Origin: Acanthamoeba castellanii str. Neff
Taxonomy: Eukaryota; Discosea; Longamoebia; Acanthamoebidae
Length of the DNA stretch: 64,000 nt
Assembly (NCBI RefSeq): GCF_000313135.1
Contig: NW_004457313.1
Coordinates: 963,198 to 1,027,197, forward strand
Reading direction: 5' to 3'
The translations under genes and the position numbers were made by a program. The notes beneath the pieces are model-generated. The model was not told where the DNA came from and made no database searches. It saw nothing but the letters and a program-made list of their open reading frames with translations. Within the stretch, counting starts at the first letter, position 1, and each line of letters begins with the position of its first letter. Positions 53,324 to 64,000 of the stretch are shown in pieces.

Positions 53324-53662
53324 CCAACCATCATCTTGTATCCACCTCTAAACATACATATACATATATACATATACCTAAACATAAATCTATTTATTTA
53401 TTTAAACATACAGTGTCCATATCCATCTCTACAAAATCAGCTGAGTCTGACGCACAGATCTGGGTACCCATCAACACATATGGTATCGAGCTGTGGAACA
53501 TGTAAGAACGCGCACTACATTCCGTTCTTGCAGCAGCCAATGAGCACCGACACGATTTCGGCTGAAAGAATGTGAGTGCTGGCTAAGGTATCACTTTTTC
53601 CAGCCAGCAAGCCGGGTGGCCCTGTGTGGATATAAAAGCACTGCCAGGGGAGTGGGAAGGAC
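53324..53662. other. 3' UTR and upstream region of U2 snRNA gene
   Basis: Starts with an AT-rich tract with repeated acatata units (53349-53400), then the promoter of the U2 snRNA gene. No coding exon seen. Confidence 0.45.
53631..53638 (+). promoter_or_regulatory. TATA box of the U2 snRNA gene
   Basis: TATAAAAG, 32 bp before the inferred first base of U2, the spacing expected for RNA polymerase II initiation. Confidence 0.6.
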
Positions 53663-53830
53663 ATCTTCTCGGCCTTCGTGGCTAAGATCAAGTGTAGTAT
53701 CTGTTCTTATCAGCTTAATCTCTGGTAGTGGGCCTCAATGTGCCTCACAACTCAAGATTAGACTTATTTCTTGTGGGCGCCCTGGCACTAAGTCCCTTGC
53801 AGCTGAGCTGTAGGGCGGTCCAGGGAGCAG
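53663..53830 (+). ncRNA. U2 spliceosomal snRNA
   Basis: The 5' part is almost identical to U2 of other eukaryotes: ATCTTCTCGGCCTTCGTGGC, then TAAGATCAAGTGTAGTATC with the GUAGUA branch-point-recognition sequence, then TGTTCTTATCAGCTTAAT. Downstream, GTGGGCCTCAATGTGCCTCA can form stem-loop IIb, ATTTCTTG is a plausible Sm-binding site, and the 3' part (CCCTGG ... CCAGGG enclosing CCCTTGCAGC/GCTGTAGGG) folds as terminal stem-loops. The 3' end is set where the outer stem closes, so it is approximate. Role: pairs with intron branch sites in the spliceosome, which fits the CTAAC/CTGAC motifs in nearby introns. Confidence 0.92.
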
Positions 53831-53972
53831 TGATCAGCTTCACATTGCACCCCTGTGAAGTTCTTCAAATGGTCCACCCTTCCACCAAACCAAAATGACA
53901 AAGCAACATCCTTGATGAAGTTTCTCTTCTAGTCAACAAAAACAAGAATGTACAGGCCAAGAGGCTGGGCCC

Positions 53973-56213
53973 TTAGTAGTTCCCGAGGAGGATGGGGTTG
54001 CCTTTCCAGGCCGTATGCGTGAGCAGAATGCTCTGCACTGAGTTATAGATGGCGGTCGGGGTTGTGGTGGGCTGCAGGCTCACCACTACCCACCCGCCAT
54101 TGTCGCCAAAATCGAAGATCACCCACCGTTCCTTATCCTCCTCGGGTCTGCCGAAAGGGCAGATGACGCCACGTCAGCACAATCGCACACGCACAGAGCG
54201 AAGGGGGTCATACCGGGTGATGGATTGAATGTGCTGAGCTGGTCGCTGCCACAGCTCAAACTTTGTTGTTGTGTCAATCATGCGCAGCCCCTGCAGCTCT
54301 ACCACTAAGGTGCACAGCTTTGGCTCTTTTTCCAACCCCATCTGTCCGACATGAATGAGGTCAGCGTCACTAATCGTGAGCTCGCATGGAGATCTCAATA
54401 ACAGTGAAGTGTTTTACCTGAAGCTCCACTGTGTAGGCCACTCCGGAGTGCCGCTTAGCCGGGTTGGCGTAGAACACGTTGGTCCAGAGCGCCTCAATCC
54501 ACTCCTTCTTCTCTTCGGGCGACGCGGCCTCCAACAGAAACATCTTCTTCCCTCCACTGACTCGAAACGTACAATCTGCGCCACACACACGTTAGAGCTG
54601 GGCTGGCATTCAACTCGACGGAGAGCATTGAACTCTTGTACCTGCCCGCTTGACATTCTTGATCCCGTTGGTGGCCGCGTCCACCATGCAGCCTCCCCGC
54701 AAGCTGATGCGGTCTTCCGGCGGCTTGCCCGCACCTGTCCCCCACAGGAGGAAGGGGTACTCCAGCACCACCCACCTGGAACCCCGCGTCGTCCATTCAG
54801 ATTACAGGGGACAGTGGTGGGGGGGAGGGTATAGCCGAACCTCTTCTTCCACTGGGCGAAGAGGCCGTCGCCCAGCTTGATGAGCCACCCCTGCTTCTTT
54901 ACCGGGTCTGCCAAATCGTCTGATAACAGAGGAACCCAGAGCTCAACACTGGGCTTGGAAAGTAGGCACAAGAGGAGTGAAGAGGGTGCACCTCGGTTGA
55001 TGGTCTTGGAGCGACACTTGACGACCACCTTGACCCCGTCCCCGTCCTCCTTCTCCTCCTCCGACGAGTACTCCTCGTCGACCAAACTCTTCGTGTTCCC
55101 CTCGTCCGCCTCCTCGGCGTCATCATCTGTACCGCTGCTGGTGTTGTTGGCCCCTTCAACCGCCTCCACCCTCCGTTGGCGCCCCCTCCTGGGTACTGGA
55201 TCCGGCGACGCGGTGATGCTCAACTTCGGAATCGCCAAGCCTGAGGCTTGCACCGTTGAACCTCTTCGTTGCCGCAGGAACGTCTCCACCTCACTCACCG
55301 CCTGCCGCTCTTTCTGCGCCTCGGGGCTGTGTGGTACGTTCTGTTGATTGTTGTTGTTGTTGTCGTTGTTTTTGCTGCTTCTGATGTCGTTGCTGTGGCT
55401 CGCAGCGTCGTGATGGGCGTCGGTGGTGTGTGGCTCGACGGACGATGGCTTCTTGGTCTGGTCCGAAGGCCGACCGCCGATCTTGACGAGCACCGCCCGA
55501 GGCAGCCTCCCACAGGCGCTGACCAGCCAGTTCTTGCCCTCGGTCGCCTCCACGACGTCCGCAACGCTGCCGCCTCCCACTTCATGCGGTGATTCACGCA
55601 AACCTCCCCGCCTCGACCCCAGCGTCAGATCGCCGGTCTGGGCCGCACCCCAGGCCGGCCCCTGAGGGCGCGTCCGGGGAGATATGAGGCCCGACTTGGT
55701 CAGCCGCCTGAAGGCCGCTGCAGCCGCGCTGGCCCCGCCGTCGTCATTGTTGGCCTCGGCGTCAGGCTGACCACCGTCGGTCGATGCCTCGTGGTCGAGC
55801 TCGTAGTCTGCCAGGGGCCGAATGGTATCCAGGCCGTCGGAGGAGACGACCGACGGCGCCCGTCTGCGCATTGCGAAGCGTCGACGGGCTGGGGGGAGCT
55901 GGGACTTCTGGCGGGAGATGGCCTGGCGTCGTGATCGCTCGAGCTCCTCCCTCTTCTGCGCCGACTCTATCTCCTGGCTCATCTTCTCCCACTGGCGGAT
56001 GAGCCGGCTGCGCTTCTTGGACTCGAGCTCGACCAGCGACAAGCGGCGCTCCTTGCTCGTGGGCGCCGAGAGCAGGTCGCTCGACGACAGCTGCTGGAGC
56101 CGCAGGCTGACCAGCCCCTGCACCCTCTTGGCGCCATCGGTTGTTGGCGAAGGAGCATTACTGCTTGGGGAGTCCCCACCGCTACACGCATCGAATGGCA
56201 CTTGCACAGACAT
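53973..56213 (-). CDS. PH domain protein with long disordered N terminus and PTB-like C terminus
   Basis: Six exons (56213-54992, 54919-54841, 54775-54642, 54575-54418, about 54342-54215, then to 53973). The ATG at 56213 (MSVQVPFDACSGG) is the first in frame; the open frame before it has no ATG. Residues 1-407 are disordered: a charged coiled part (RQWEKMSQEIESAQKREELE), basic MRRRAPS, Asn/Asp runs. The PH domain follows (KKQGWLIKLGDGLFAQWKKR, WVVLEYPFLLWG, FRVSGGKKMFLLEAASPEEK with the final EWIEALW helix). The last 120 residues (LCTLVVELQGLRMID, FELWQRPAQHIQSITR, RWVIFDFGDNGGWVVVSL) look like a PTB/PID-type fold, which is an inference. Probably a lipid-binding adaptor near membranes. Confidence 0.8.
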
Positions 56214-56514
56214 TGGCACCGCACGCGATCTCTGCAAAGACGTGGGTGAACGGCAGTCAGCGGCGCTGATTTTTGTAGCAGTGCAGCCCCCCTTCGACTC
56301 TTCCTCTTCCTCTTCCTCTTCTTCTTGAAGTGTGCTCGGTTGTTTGTTGCTGGGCTCGTCCAAAAGCCGCCACAAACTGGCTTTTCCTTTTATAGATCAG
56401 TGATGTTCTTTCTTGTCGTTTTGAAACATTTATTTATTTGCACAAGTTGAGTTTGGTTGCAGTTTCGTTGCGAGCTGAGCAAGTGGTCGTGTGTCGTGCG
56501 TGTCATTCGCTCAT

Positions 56515-59500
56515 TCACTCGAGAAAGTACTTCTTCAGGGACGAGGGCTTGGGGAATCGGTGCTGCGACTTGGACGGTGTCGTCGAGGCCGACGATGACG
56601 ACGACGAGCCGTACCGTGTGCGGTCGTCCTGCGTGTAGAGGAACTCAAAGTCGGAGAGGTCCTCCTGGAGCGAGCCAAAGGTGCCGTTCTGCTGCGATTG
56701 CGACGCTGGTGGCGACGTTGGCTGTTGTCGCCCGCGGGCGCTCGCAATCATCACGCCGCCGCGCTGTCGGTCCCCCGTAGCGCCGGTGGCCGCCTCCGAC
56801 TCAGAGTCGCTGCCGCTGTTGTTGTTGTCCCGCCACGAGACATCAGCGCCGCTGTCATCGTCGTCATCGTCGTCATCCCGCAGCAAAACGCTGTTCTTCA
56901 GCTCCTCGGTGACCTTGAGCAGGTCCTCAAGCGCCTCCTCCACGCCGCTGTCCGAATACGAGGTGTCGTCGCTGCCGCTGCGGCCACCACCAAATCGGCT
57001 GTTGTCGCCCGTGGTTGCCGGTGCCGCCGCCGCCGCCGCCGGAGCGATTGACGATCGGTGGTTGCCCAGCGCGCTCGTGCTCTTCCGCAGTCCTGGGCGC
57101 TGGAGCGGGTCCGTCAGCGCAGTCTCTCTCGGCGTCGTCGGTTTCGTTGTGGAGTTGGTGGACGTCGACGATGATGAAGACGACAACGACGATGAAGACG
57201 ATGATAACGACGACGTGGTCGTTGTTCGTTCCTCGCTCTGGCTCCGCCTTCGCTGCCCCGCGGCGGCGGCCTCTTCGTCCGCGGCCTCCGCCTGTTGCGC
57301 CGCATCGGGCCTGTATCGCGGGCTGTCCCGCGTGCCGATCACCAGCTCGCTGTTCCGCTTCGACTTGGCCGAACTGAGGTCCAGGTCGAGCTTTCGCTCC
57401 GTCACCCGCGGATTCTTGCCCTCGACCACCGAAAGAATTGAGAAATCGTCGTCGCCGTCGAAGCCATTATCACGAGCTTCCCCGACGTCGTCGCTGCTCT
57501 CGGCAGCGGCGGCCGCTTCCTCGTCGTCATCCTCCTCCTCTTCGTCGCCGTCGCCGATCGTGTGCCACTCGCGCCCGAGCTTGGCTTCGTTCTCCAGGAA
57601 CTGCTCCTCGCGATACTGCATGTTGTTCTTGTGCACGAGCCCACCCGATGGATTTCGCGTGGCCTCTTCGTTCTTTCTTTCCCGATTCCTCTTGGCCTGA
57701 CGTCGTTGAGCTCCGGTAAGTTGGTGCGTGTCATGCGCGTGCGGTGTGTGCGGCGTGTGCGGCGGTGCGTGTGCGTGTGCGGTGGTGCGTACCACGGCCA
57801 TGAAGTTCTGGTGCGCCTCGGGAGTCCAGGTCTCGTCAACTTCGTCATCGTCTTCGACGTCCGGCTCAAAATATAATTTCATCTCGAATGCGTGGTTGAA
57901 TCTGCACGCACGACACATACGCGATTAGCACCGCACCAAGTATGCGTATCGGGCGCCTGCAGAAGATGAAGATGGAGAAGAAGTACCGCTTGTCTTTGTA
58001 AGCCAAGTCGAGCTCCTCCTTCGTGAACACCAACACCTCACCGTCGACAAACGCGGTATGGAATTGCTGGAATTGTGTGAGGCATGCGTATGAGCGAATA
58101 GGCTCGTAATCTCGGGGGAGGGGGTAGTTTTAATTTGGTCGACGGGAGGGAGCTTGCGAGTACCGCACGAAGGACCGGTACGGTGGCCGTCATGGAGCCG
58201 CCGAACCGACTCGACAAGTGGTACAAGCGGATCAAAATATCGCCCTTCAGCTTGATCGGTACTCGGAACAGGAAGTCCACCTTGCCTTCGTAGGGCGCGT
58301 AGTGCCTGCGACACACACACACACACACACACAACCACACACACACACACACACAACCACACACACACACACACACACAACACACACACAACCACACACA
58401 CACACAACCGCACACGGAGATAAGAATGCGGGCTTGCGCAGATGGCCATCATGAGAAGAGGGGGGAAGGCACCTGATGTCGATGTCGGGCACCGGGGCGT
58501 TGGTGTAGATCAACGTCTCCGGATATTGGGTGGTGTTGAAGATGTGCAGGACTGGCCGGATCCCGCTCAGGTGTGAAAATGAGGGTACCGGTCGCAGCAC
58601 CAGTCGCTGGACGTGCGAGCGCGCGTACACGTCAGCGAAAACACGCGAGTGCCGAGCAGAGCAGAGTAGGTCAATGGGGAAAAAGAGGGATGCTCACCTT
58701 GAGCCTGCGCGTCTGGGGTCGCGGCACGAAGCCGTTGAGGACGTCACTGAAATAACTCACATACCGCTGCTGCGAGGGCTGCTCCACGCCGGCCTCGATC
58801 GCAGAGCTGCGAAGACGTCGAGAGTGAGCCACCGGTGCGTCCGCATGCGGTCAAGTCAAGCTACAAGCGCGCGTGCAGCGTCAAGCGCCGTCGGTACCGT
58901 TTTCGGCCGAAGAAGCGTATGGCTTTGAGAGGATCGTCGAACTCGCCGCAGTATAGTAGATAGGAACAGATCACCGTGCCTGTTCGTCCCTTGCCAGCCT
59001 GCGCGACGAATGCGTCCCACAGAAAATCACGCCAATTAAAGCCTGCGTGTGCGGTGGTGCGGTGGTATGCATGTGCGTGTGCGGTGGTGCGTGTGCGTGT
59101 GCGGCGGTGCGCAAGCATACCATGCAGTGGACTACGGCAATGTTCTTCTTGTCGGCCTTGAGCCACCTGCAGTGTTGTAACGTGACAGTGAGCGAGTGTT
59201 GCTGTGAGCGTTGCTTCAGCCCAGAGGCGAGCTTGACGTACGAGTCCATGCCAGAGACGATCTTGAAGAGGAGGGACAGGGCGGGAGCGTGGTGGTCGGG
59301 CCAGCCCAGGGGTTGGATCATGTCATGGAAGAGACCGTAGTCGTAGGGACGTTGGCTCAAGTTCCAAATCATGTAGTGCATGAAATGTCGTGCTGCATCA
59401 GAATCATAATGGAAATGGAAGAAGGGCATCAGCAAGCACGCATTCACATGCGGAGGCAATTGCAATGATTTACCGTTGAGCATTTCGGCGACGTGCCCGA

Positions 59501-59741
59501 TGTCGTTGCGATAGGCAGACTCCACGCCACTGGCAGGGAATCCCATCGCAATGACATTGTCCCTAATGTACGTAAGATCCTGCAAGATACAAGAAGGGGG
59601 CATTTAATCAAATTATTAAAAATTGAATTTGTAAAATCGTTGCAGCAGCCGAGTCTTCTATGGTACCAGATCGTACTGGCCATCCCTGAATCTGATTTTG
59701 TCTTTCGAGACGGCAGAACGCACGTACGACAAAAGATCCAT
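56515..59741 (-). CDS. PTEN: PTEN phosphoinositide 3-phosphatase with long acidic tail
   Basis: The N terminus (MDLLSYVRSAVSKDKIRFRD at 59741, then GQYDL joined to DLTYIRDNVIAMGFPA) matches PTEN closely. The catalytic domain continues with WNLSQRPYDYGLFHD, QPLGWPDHHAP and the P loop, whose exons join as VVHCM and AGKGRTGTVICSYLL, so the loop reads HCMAGKGRTG rather than HCKAGKGRTG. The C2 domain follows: LKVPVLHIFNTTQYPETLIY, YEGKVDFLFRVPIKLKGDIL, FHTAFVDGEVLVFTKEELDL and AFEMKLYFEPDVED. A C-terminal tail of some 430 residues is rich in Asp, Glu and Ser and extends to LKKYFLE; this exceeds the roughly 50-residue tail of animal PTEN. Role: removes the 3-phosphate of PIP3 to steer motility. The tail may hold autoinhibitory phosphosites. 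Confidence 0.9.
58311..58412. repeat. (CA)n-rich microsatellite in a PTEN intron
   Basis: About 100 bases of CA dinucleotides broken by AACC and AACA units, in the intron between the exons for DIDIR and HYAPYEG. Confidence 0.9.
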
Positions 59742-59963
59742 CCCTCCACAGCAAGGCCCCTCGGATTGATTATTTTATTTTTGTTGTTTTGATTCAATTT
59801 TCCGTGCTGGCGGCCCCGAACTTGACTTCAGCTGTTCTTCGCCCTTTTCAACCGAAACTTCTGTCCTTGTCGCACCAGCAACGAGCCACGAAGAACGCAG
59901 AACACACAACTTGGTGTCTATGACAAAAAATAATAATAAGTGTTGTGTGTTGTGTTGTGTTGC

Positions 59964-62900
59964 TCACGTGTTGTATGTAGGGCTGGTGGGGAGCGGCCGT
60001 GCGAACTGCGCGGCTGCGCGCGCCTCCCGCGGCCGAACGGGCACTGGCGGCGCGGCGTACTTGGCACCACTCCCGGACAATGCCAGTGGCGGCGGCGGCG
60101 TTCGAGGCGAGAGGAGGGTTGACGATGTGTAGGACGTCGTTGACGACGCCAGCGACGACGGCGAGGCTGGTGGCCGTGGCGACCGCGGCGAAGGCAGCGC
60201 GGCGGACTTGGACAGCGCGGGCGTGGGCACGGGAGGCGGGCGGGAGGGCAGGTGCATCATCGGCGGGGCCACGCGTCTCCGGTTCGGGGTGACCTGGAGC
60301 GAGTACCGACTCGGGTGCACGGGCATGGGCTGCGGCGGTAGTTGAGGCGGTTGCTGCGAGAGTAGCGGCGCGTCAGAGGGCACCGGGGGCAGTGCCTTCT
60401 TGTCGCGGAAGACGTAGACGGGCAGAGCTGAGGACGATACTGAGAGGCGCTGGTCGTTGTTGTTGCTGCTGCTGAGGCCGTTGGGGCGTGTGGGCAGCGG
60501 GGGCATCGGCTTTGTCTGAGCTCGCGTCGGCGCCGGCGCCACAGCGGGTACCATCGGACAGTCCAAGGACCTCTGCAGCTCTGTGCGTGTGATATCACCG
60601 GAGCTCTTGGCTGTAGTAAAGAGACCCGTGAGTGAGTACCACCCAAGGCAAGGCCACCACGTTCACGGGACGCGCAGGGGCACATGCTATGTACATACGT
60701 ATGCAGACGTTCGGCGCTCTCTGGATGGATAGCGTATATGGACAGACACGGAGCTGTCGTATGGAGAAGAGAGAAGATATGGTGCGGTGGAGTGTGTGCG
60801 TGTGCGGTGGACAAGGTGGTGCATGTAGCCATGGCAGGCAGGTGTGGCGATTTGGTTTATTGCCGTGTGTGTGCTGGCCTCGTTGGGTGTGTGGGCTATA
60901 TCGATACATAAAACGCACCACGCCACTGCGGTCTATCTAGAAAACGGAGTGGGGGAATGCGCGCGCGCAGGTTGCGTGGTGTTGTGCAGTTGTGGTGTAT
61001 GCTACAATTCGGTGGCTTGATGAGCAGAAGGAGGAAGAGGAAGAGAGATAGATATGTAAGCGGGCACGAACGCACAGGTAATGGATACACCACGGCGATA
61101 TGGAGAGCAACATATCGCAGCAAAGGAGAGGGGGTGGTGGTACTGTCTATGGCGTCCTTGTCGATGATTCCCGACCCACGGTTAGGCACAAGCTATCGAC
61201 CACCCACCAACCCGGGTGAGCCGAAGCGAGCAGAATAGGAAGAGGGGGGAAGCGACTGGCATACCCCCATCTCAAGTCGCGGCGACAGGACGTCGGTCTG
61301 CTGCTGCCCATTCATCTTGTCGCGGAGCGTTTTCCTGTGAAACCCAACCCAATCGCGAGGCGTGAGTGAGCTGTCGCTGTGTGTTGTGTGTGTGTGTGTG
61401 TGAACCTCTTGGAAGGTTGGCCGGAGAGATCGGCAAAGCAGTCATCGCAGACACGCTCCTTGCCGATGTTGGGCAGCTCATATCTGTGCTCGGTGCACTT
61501 CCCGCAAGCCAGGCGGCCACACTTACGGCAGTGATGCTGCACCGCGCCATCCGCGAATATAGACTCGTCAGCAAATACGCTTCGGTACACGCGTGCAGCG
61601 AAGGTTCGCACGCGGAACGCACCTTCCTCCTGAGCGTGGTGAAGTGGATTTGGCACAGCGTGCACGTGTTGCTCTCTTCGTCGTTCTGCCAAATGGGCGC
61701 CTCGTATTCCTCGTATCCCTCTCCGCCGGTGGTGTGTGGGTTCTGCTTCAAACTCTCCTTTGCTGCAAAACAAAAGTAAACTTTGTGTGAACACACAGTA
61801 TGCTTGCAAGCAACCATCACACGGCGTGTGCAAAAATGGGGGACAGTGCAGGGGCGCGCACCAGCTTCGATCTTGGCCGTCCAGCTCAACTTCTCCTCGG
61901 GCGTATCGGCCCATACCAAAAATGATTTCTCTGGTTGGTGGTCTGTGGGTGAGCGAAGAGTGGAAAGTAAAGTAAAAGATAGAGGAGGTAGGCAGCAATG
62001 GTGCTCACCTTTGCTGATGATCTTGAACCCGTTTTTGACCTTGTCGCTGTCGTCGACGGGGATGATGCGGCCTGCCAGCAGCGAGATGGTGCGGTGGATG
62101 ATGTACGTCCTGTTCAGCGGATTCGCCACTCCGTACAGCAGCAGATCGTTGAACAGGAAAAAGTAACGCTGAAGAAGAGATAAAAACAAGTCAGCCGACA
62201 GCGACAGTACAACACACGACACACGACACACAAGGAAGCAAGGTGTACCTTCTTGGGGACCTTGCGGCAGAGCTTGGTCAACTCGCCCTCGTGAATCAGC
62301 ACTCGGCCGGCCTGTGTCATATTTTTCTGGTTCACGGCAACGCTTTAGGTGAGCCACGCGATATCACCACATAGAGATGAGATACGCCGACTGGCGGATG
62401 ACGTACTGGGTACTTGCCCATGAGGCGCTTTTCCAACTCGGCCAGCTGCTCCAGGTTCTGCTTCTTGCGCACGCTCTCGTTCACCAGCAACGCGACTTCG
62501 CTCACCTGATGAGTGCGTCCACAGTCAGCACACAGCACACAGCACGCACAGCACGCCACTGACGCTTATCGTGATGGACACAAGTGAGGCGAGGCGCACC
62601 CTCTCAAGAGCGTTTGTAAGGGCCTTGTAGTCGTGGTGCGTCTCTGGTGTGAACTTGACCACTTGCTGTAGGCCATCATTGTTCATGTCAGTGCTAATGA
62701 CATTTGCATGGCACAGAGCAGGTACGGCGATGCGAACCTCGAGAAGCATCTTGTATCGGGGGATGCGCTGGATGGGCATGATGAGCAGCGAGGGCAGATC
62801 CAAAATATTGTTCGTGTCTTTTTGTTTCTGCAGGGGGGGAGAGCGTGGTGTGAGAAGGGATGGGCGGCGCTGATGGTGCCGCACGACCAGTCAATGGAAC

Positions 62901-63697
62901 GTACGTTCAGGAATTCGGCAAATGATGACTTCTCCGAGAGTTTGAGCACGAGGGCCGTCACGTTGTGGAAGTTGGAACAGTACTCGCTGTACAGGCGCAG
63001 CCATGGAATCTGAACGGCGGCGCGCACAAGTGCCTCCACAGTCAGCACACAGCCGATAACGCGTAATGCTTGGGAGCAATGAGAGAAGAGAAAAGGAGGG
63101 GACATGCCAGCTTGTTCATGGCATCGCCCAGCACGGAATCCTCGTTCCATGTCGCAATCCTCTTCTCCAACGTCTCTAGCAACTCCCTACGAGGTGCGAA
63201 ACGGGGCCATGCGGTGAGAAGAAGCGAGTGGAGAGCATTGAAGAGAGAAAGCCGTTACCTGTTGATGATGAGGATGTGCTCGACGTTGCCAAAAATGAAG
63301 GCCACCTTGGGCTTGGGCACGATGTTCTGCTGTCGCATGGGCTTGAGGTAATACTGTTCGCGCGTAATTAAATGGTAATTAATTTTTTTATATTATAAAT
63401 AAATGGGGATCAGGCGGTACAACATGTGGGTTGAAGAGGGGCACCTACCTTGACGAGAAGATCCAAGCTTGCGACGTAGCTCTTCTCTGTGTCGTAAATC
63501 TCGCGCACGACGCGGTCTCTCCTCTCAGAGTCGGTGGTGAGGGCTGGTAAAAATAATAATACTCATCCATTACATGATTACCGCTTCTCATGGGTGATGG
63601 GTGGCTGATTGGCAAGGTAGAACGCACCCTTTTCCTTGGGAGGAGACATGCCTTCACCATCACCGGAACGCGGTGGCGGTGTAGCAATGAATGACAT
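59964..63697 (-). CDS. FGD-type RhoGEF(DH)-PH-FYVE protein
   Basis: Many exons. The ATG at 63697 begins MSFIATPPPRSGDGEGMSPP. The DH domain covers about 63540-62420: VREIYDTEKSYVASLDLLVK, VAFIFGNVEHILIINRELL, SLLIMPIQRIPRYKMLLEV, QNLEQLAELEKRL. The PH domain follows (GELTKLCRKVPKKRYFFLFN, IPVDDSDKVKNGFKIISK, SFLVWADTPEEKLSWTAKIE). The FYVE finger (ESNTCTLCQIHFTTLRRK, then HHCRKCGRLACGKC, VCDDCF) has the R(R/K)HHCRxC core for PI3P. After KTLRDKMNGQQQTDV a long intron (about 61264-60611) leads to a Pro/Ser-rich C-terminal exon (60610-59964) full of PPxP motifs for SH3 or EVH1 partners. Role: activates a Cdc42/Rac-type GTPase on PI3P or plasma membranes. Whether the last exon belongs to the same gene is the weakest point. 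Confidence 0.85.
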
Positions 63698-64000
63698 CTT
63701 CCAAAATTTGTAATCGGTCTGAGCGATTGCACGGGCAAAAACTATCTAACACGGCCTCCCTCGGTAGGCAGAATCCAAAGATGCGCCCGCGTGCTTCCTC
63801 TTCACTTCAGTTTTGCTTTTTTGAACTTCGAATTTGCTGGGGCCGTTCTTATTGCCTACGGCACGCGCGACGTAGAAGCTTGAGCGCACAAGGAGTGGAC
63901 TGGTGGCCGCTGCTTGCTCTGTTTCTCGCGGCACTGCTTGCCTAGGTGACGAGGCCCTTACCGCCTTCGTCATCTACCACCACGTTCCTACGCCCTTCCT
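63698..64000. other. Window edge, possible start of a plus-strand gene
   Basis: A plus-strand acceptor-like cttgcctag at 63937-63945 is followed by GTGACGAGGCCCTTACCGCC and more, which reads GDEALTAFVIYHHV with good coding bias, so an exon may begin near 63946 and leave the window. Nothing firm can be said. Confidence 0.25.

Noticed and set aside
56681..57700. A 339-codon plus-strand frame rich in Ser
   Set aside because: Antisense shadow of the PTEN tail; Ser runs arise from the complement of Asp/Ser codons.

Overview
The window looks like nuclear DNA of an Acanthamoeba-type amoebozoan. Evidence seen directly: GC-rich coding sequence, dense and short GT-AG introns (about 50-150 nt) often carrying CTAAC/CTGAC-like branch sites, genes packed on both strands a few hundred bases apart, introns full of GC-rich microsatellites, and a protein set mixing cyst-wall-type cellulose lectins, Ran, Rac, RhoGEF, RhoGAP, MORN and PTEN proteins. 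A 15-base N gap shows it is a draft assembly. Exon structures below are read by eye from splice signals, reading frame and family conservation; no search was run.

Layout. 1-8.2 kb: a small possibly myristoylated protein, divergent from a non-canonical poly(A) polymerase (Trf4/PAPD5 type), then a 21-exon two-domain Tm-1-like protein. 9.3-13.5 kb: an acidic low-complexity protein and a secreted polysaccharide lyase family 8 enzyme that is probably bacterial in origin. 13.9-19 kb: a small hydrophilic protein, a Zn2Cys6-PAS transcription factor and the chromatin remodelling subunit SWC5/CFDP1. 19.5-29.2 kb: a two-domain CBM49 (Luke-like) cyst-wall lectin, the ER chaperone BiP with two ER-stress-element-like sites upstream, a secreted GH130-like enzyme, complex I subunit NDUFV1, a Cys-rich secreted peptide and a stefin.

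29.4-64 kb is rich in small-GTPase and phosphoinositide signalling: an EVH1-RhoGEF-PH protein with about 17 MORN repeats, a Rac-like GTPase with a C-terminal FYVE-like zinc finger, Ran, a C2-RhoGAP-SAM protein, a PH protein, PTEN and an FGD-type RhoGEF-PH-FYVE protein. Between them lie a RING/C2H2 protein, mitoribosomal mS38, a SAM methyltransferase, an ALKBH8-like oxygenase, a PLP aminotransferase, a basic orphan and a U2 snRNA gene.

Points most worth a second look: the EVH1-DH-PH-MORN and Rac-FYVE architectures, the CCAAT-N9-CCACG element of BiP, 55-bp inverted pentamer repeats in two introns of one gene, and a 523-bp stretch (35104-35626) with no CpG at all.
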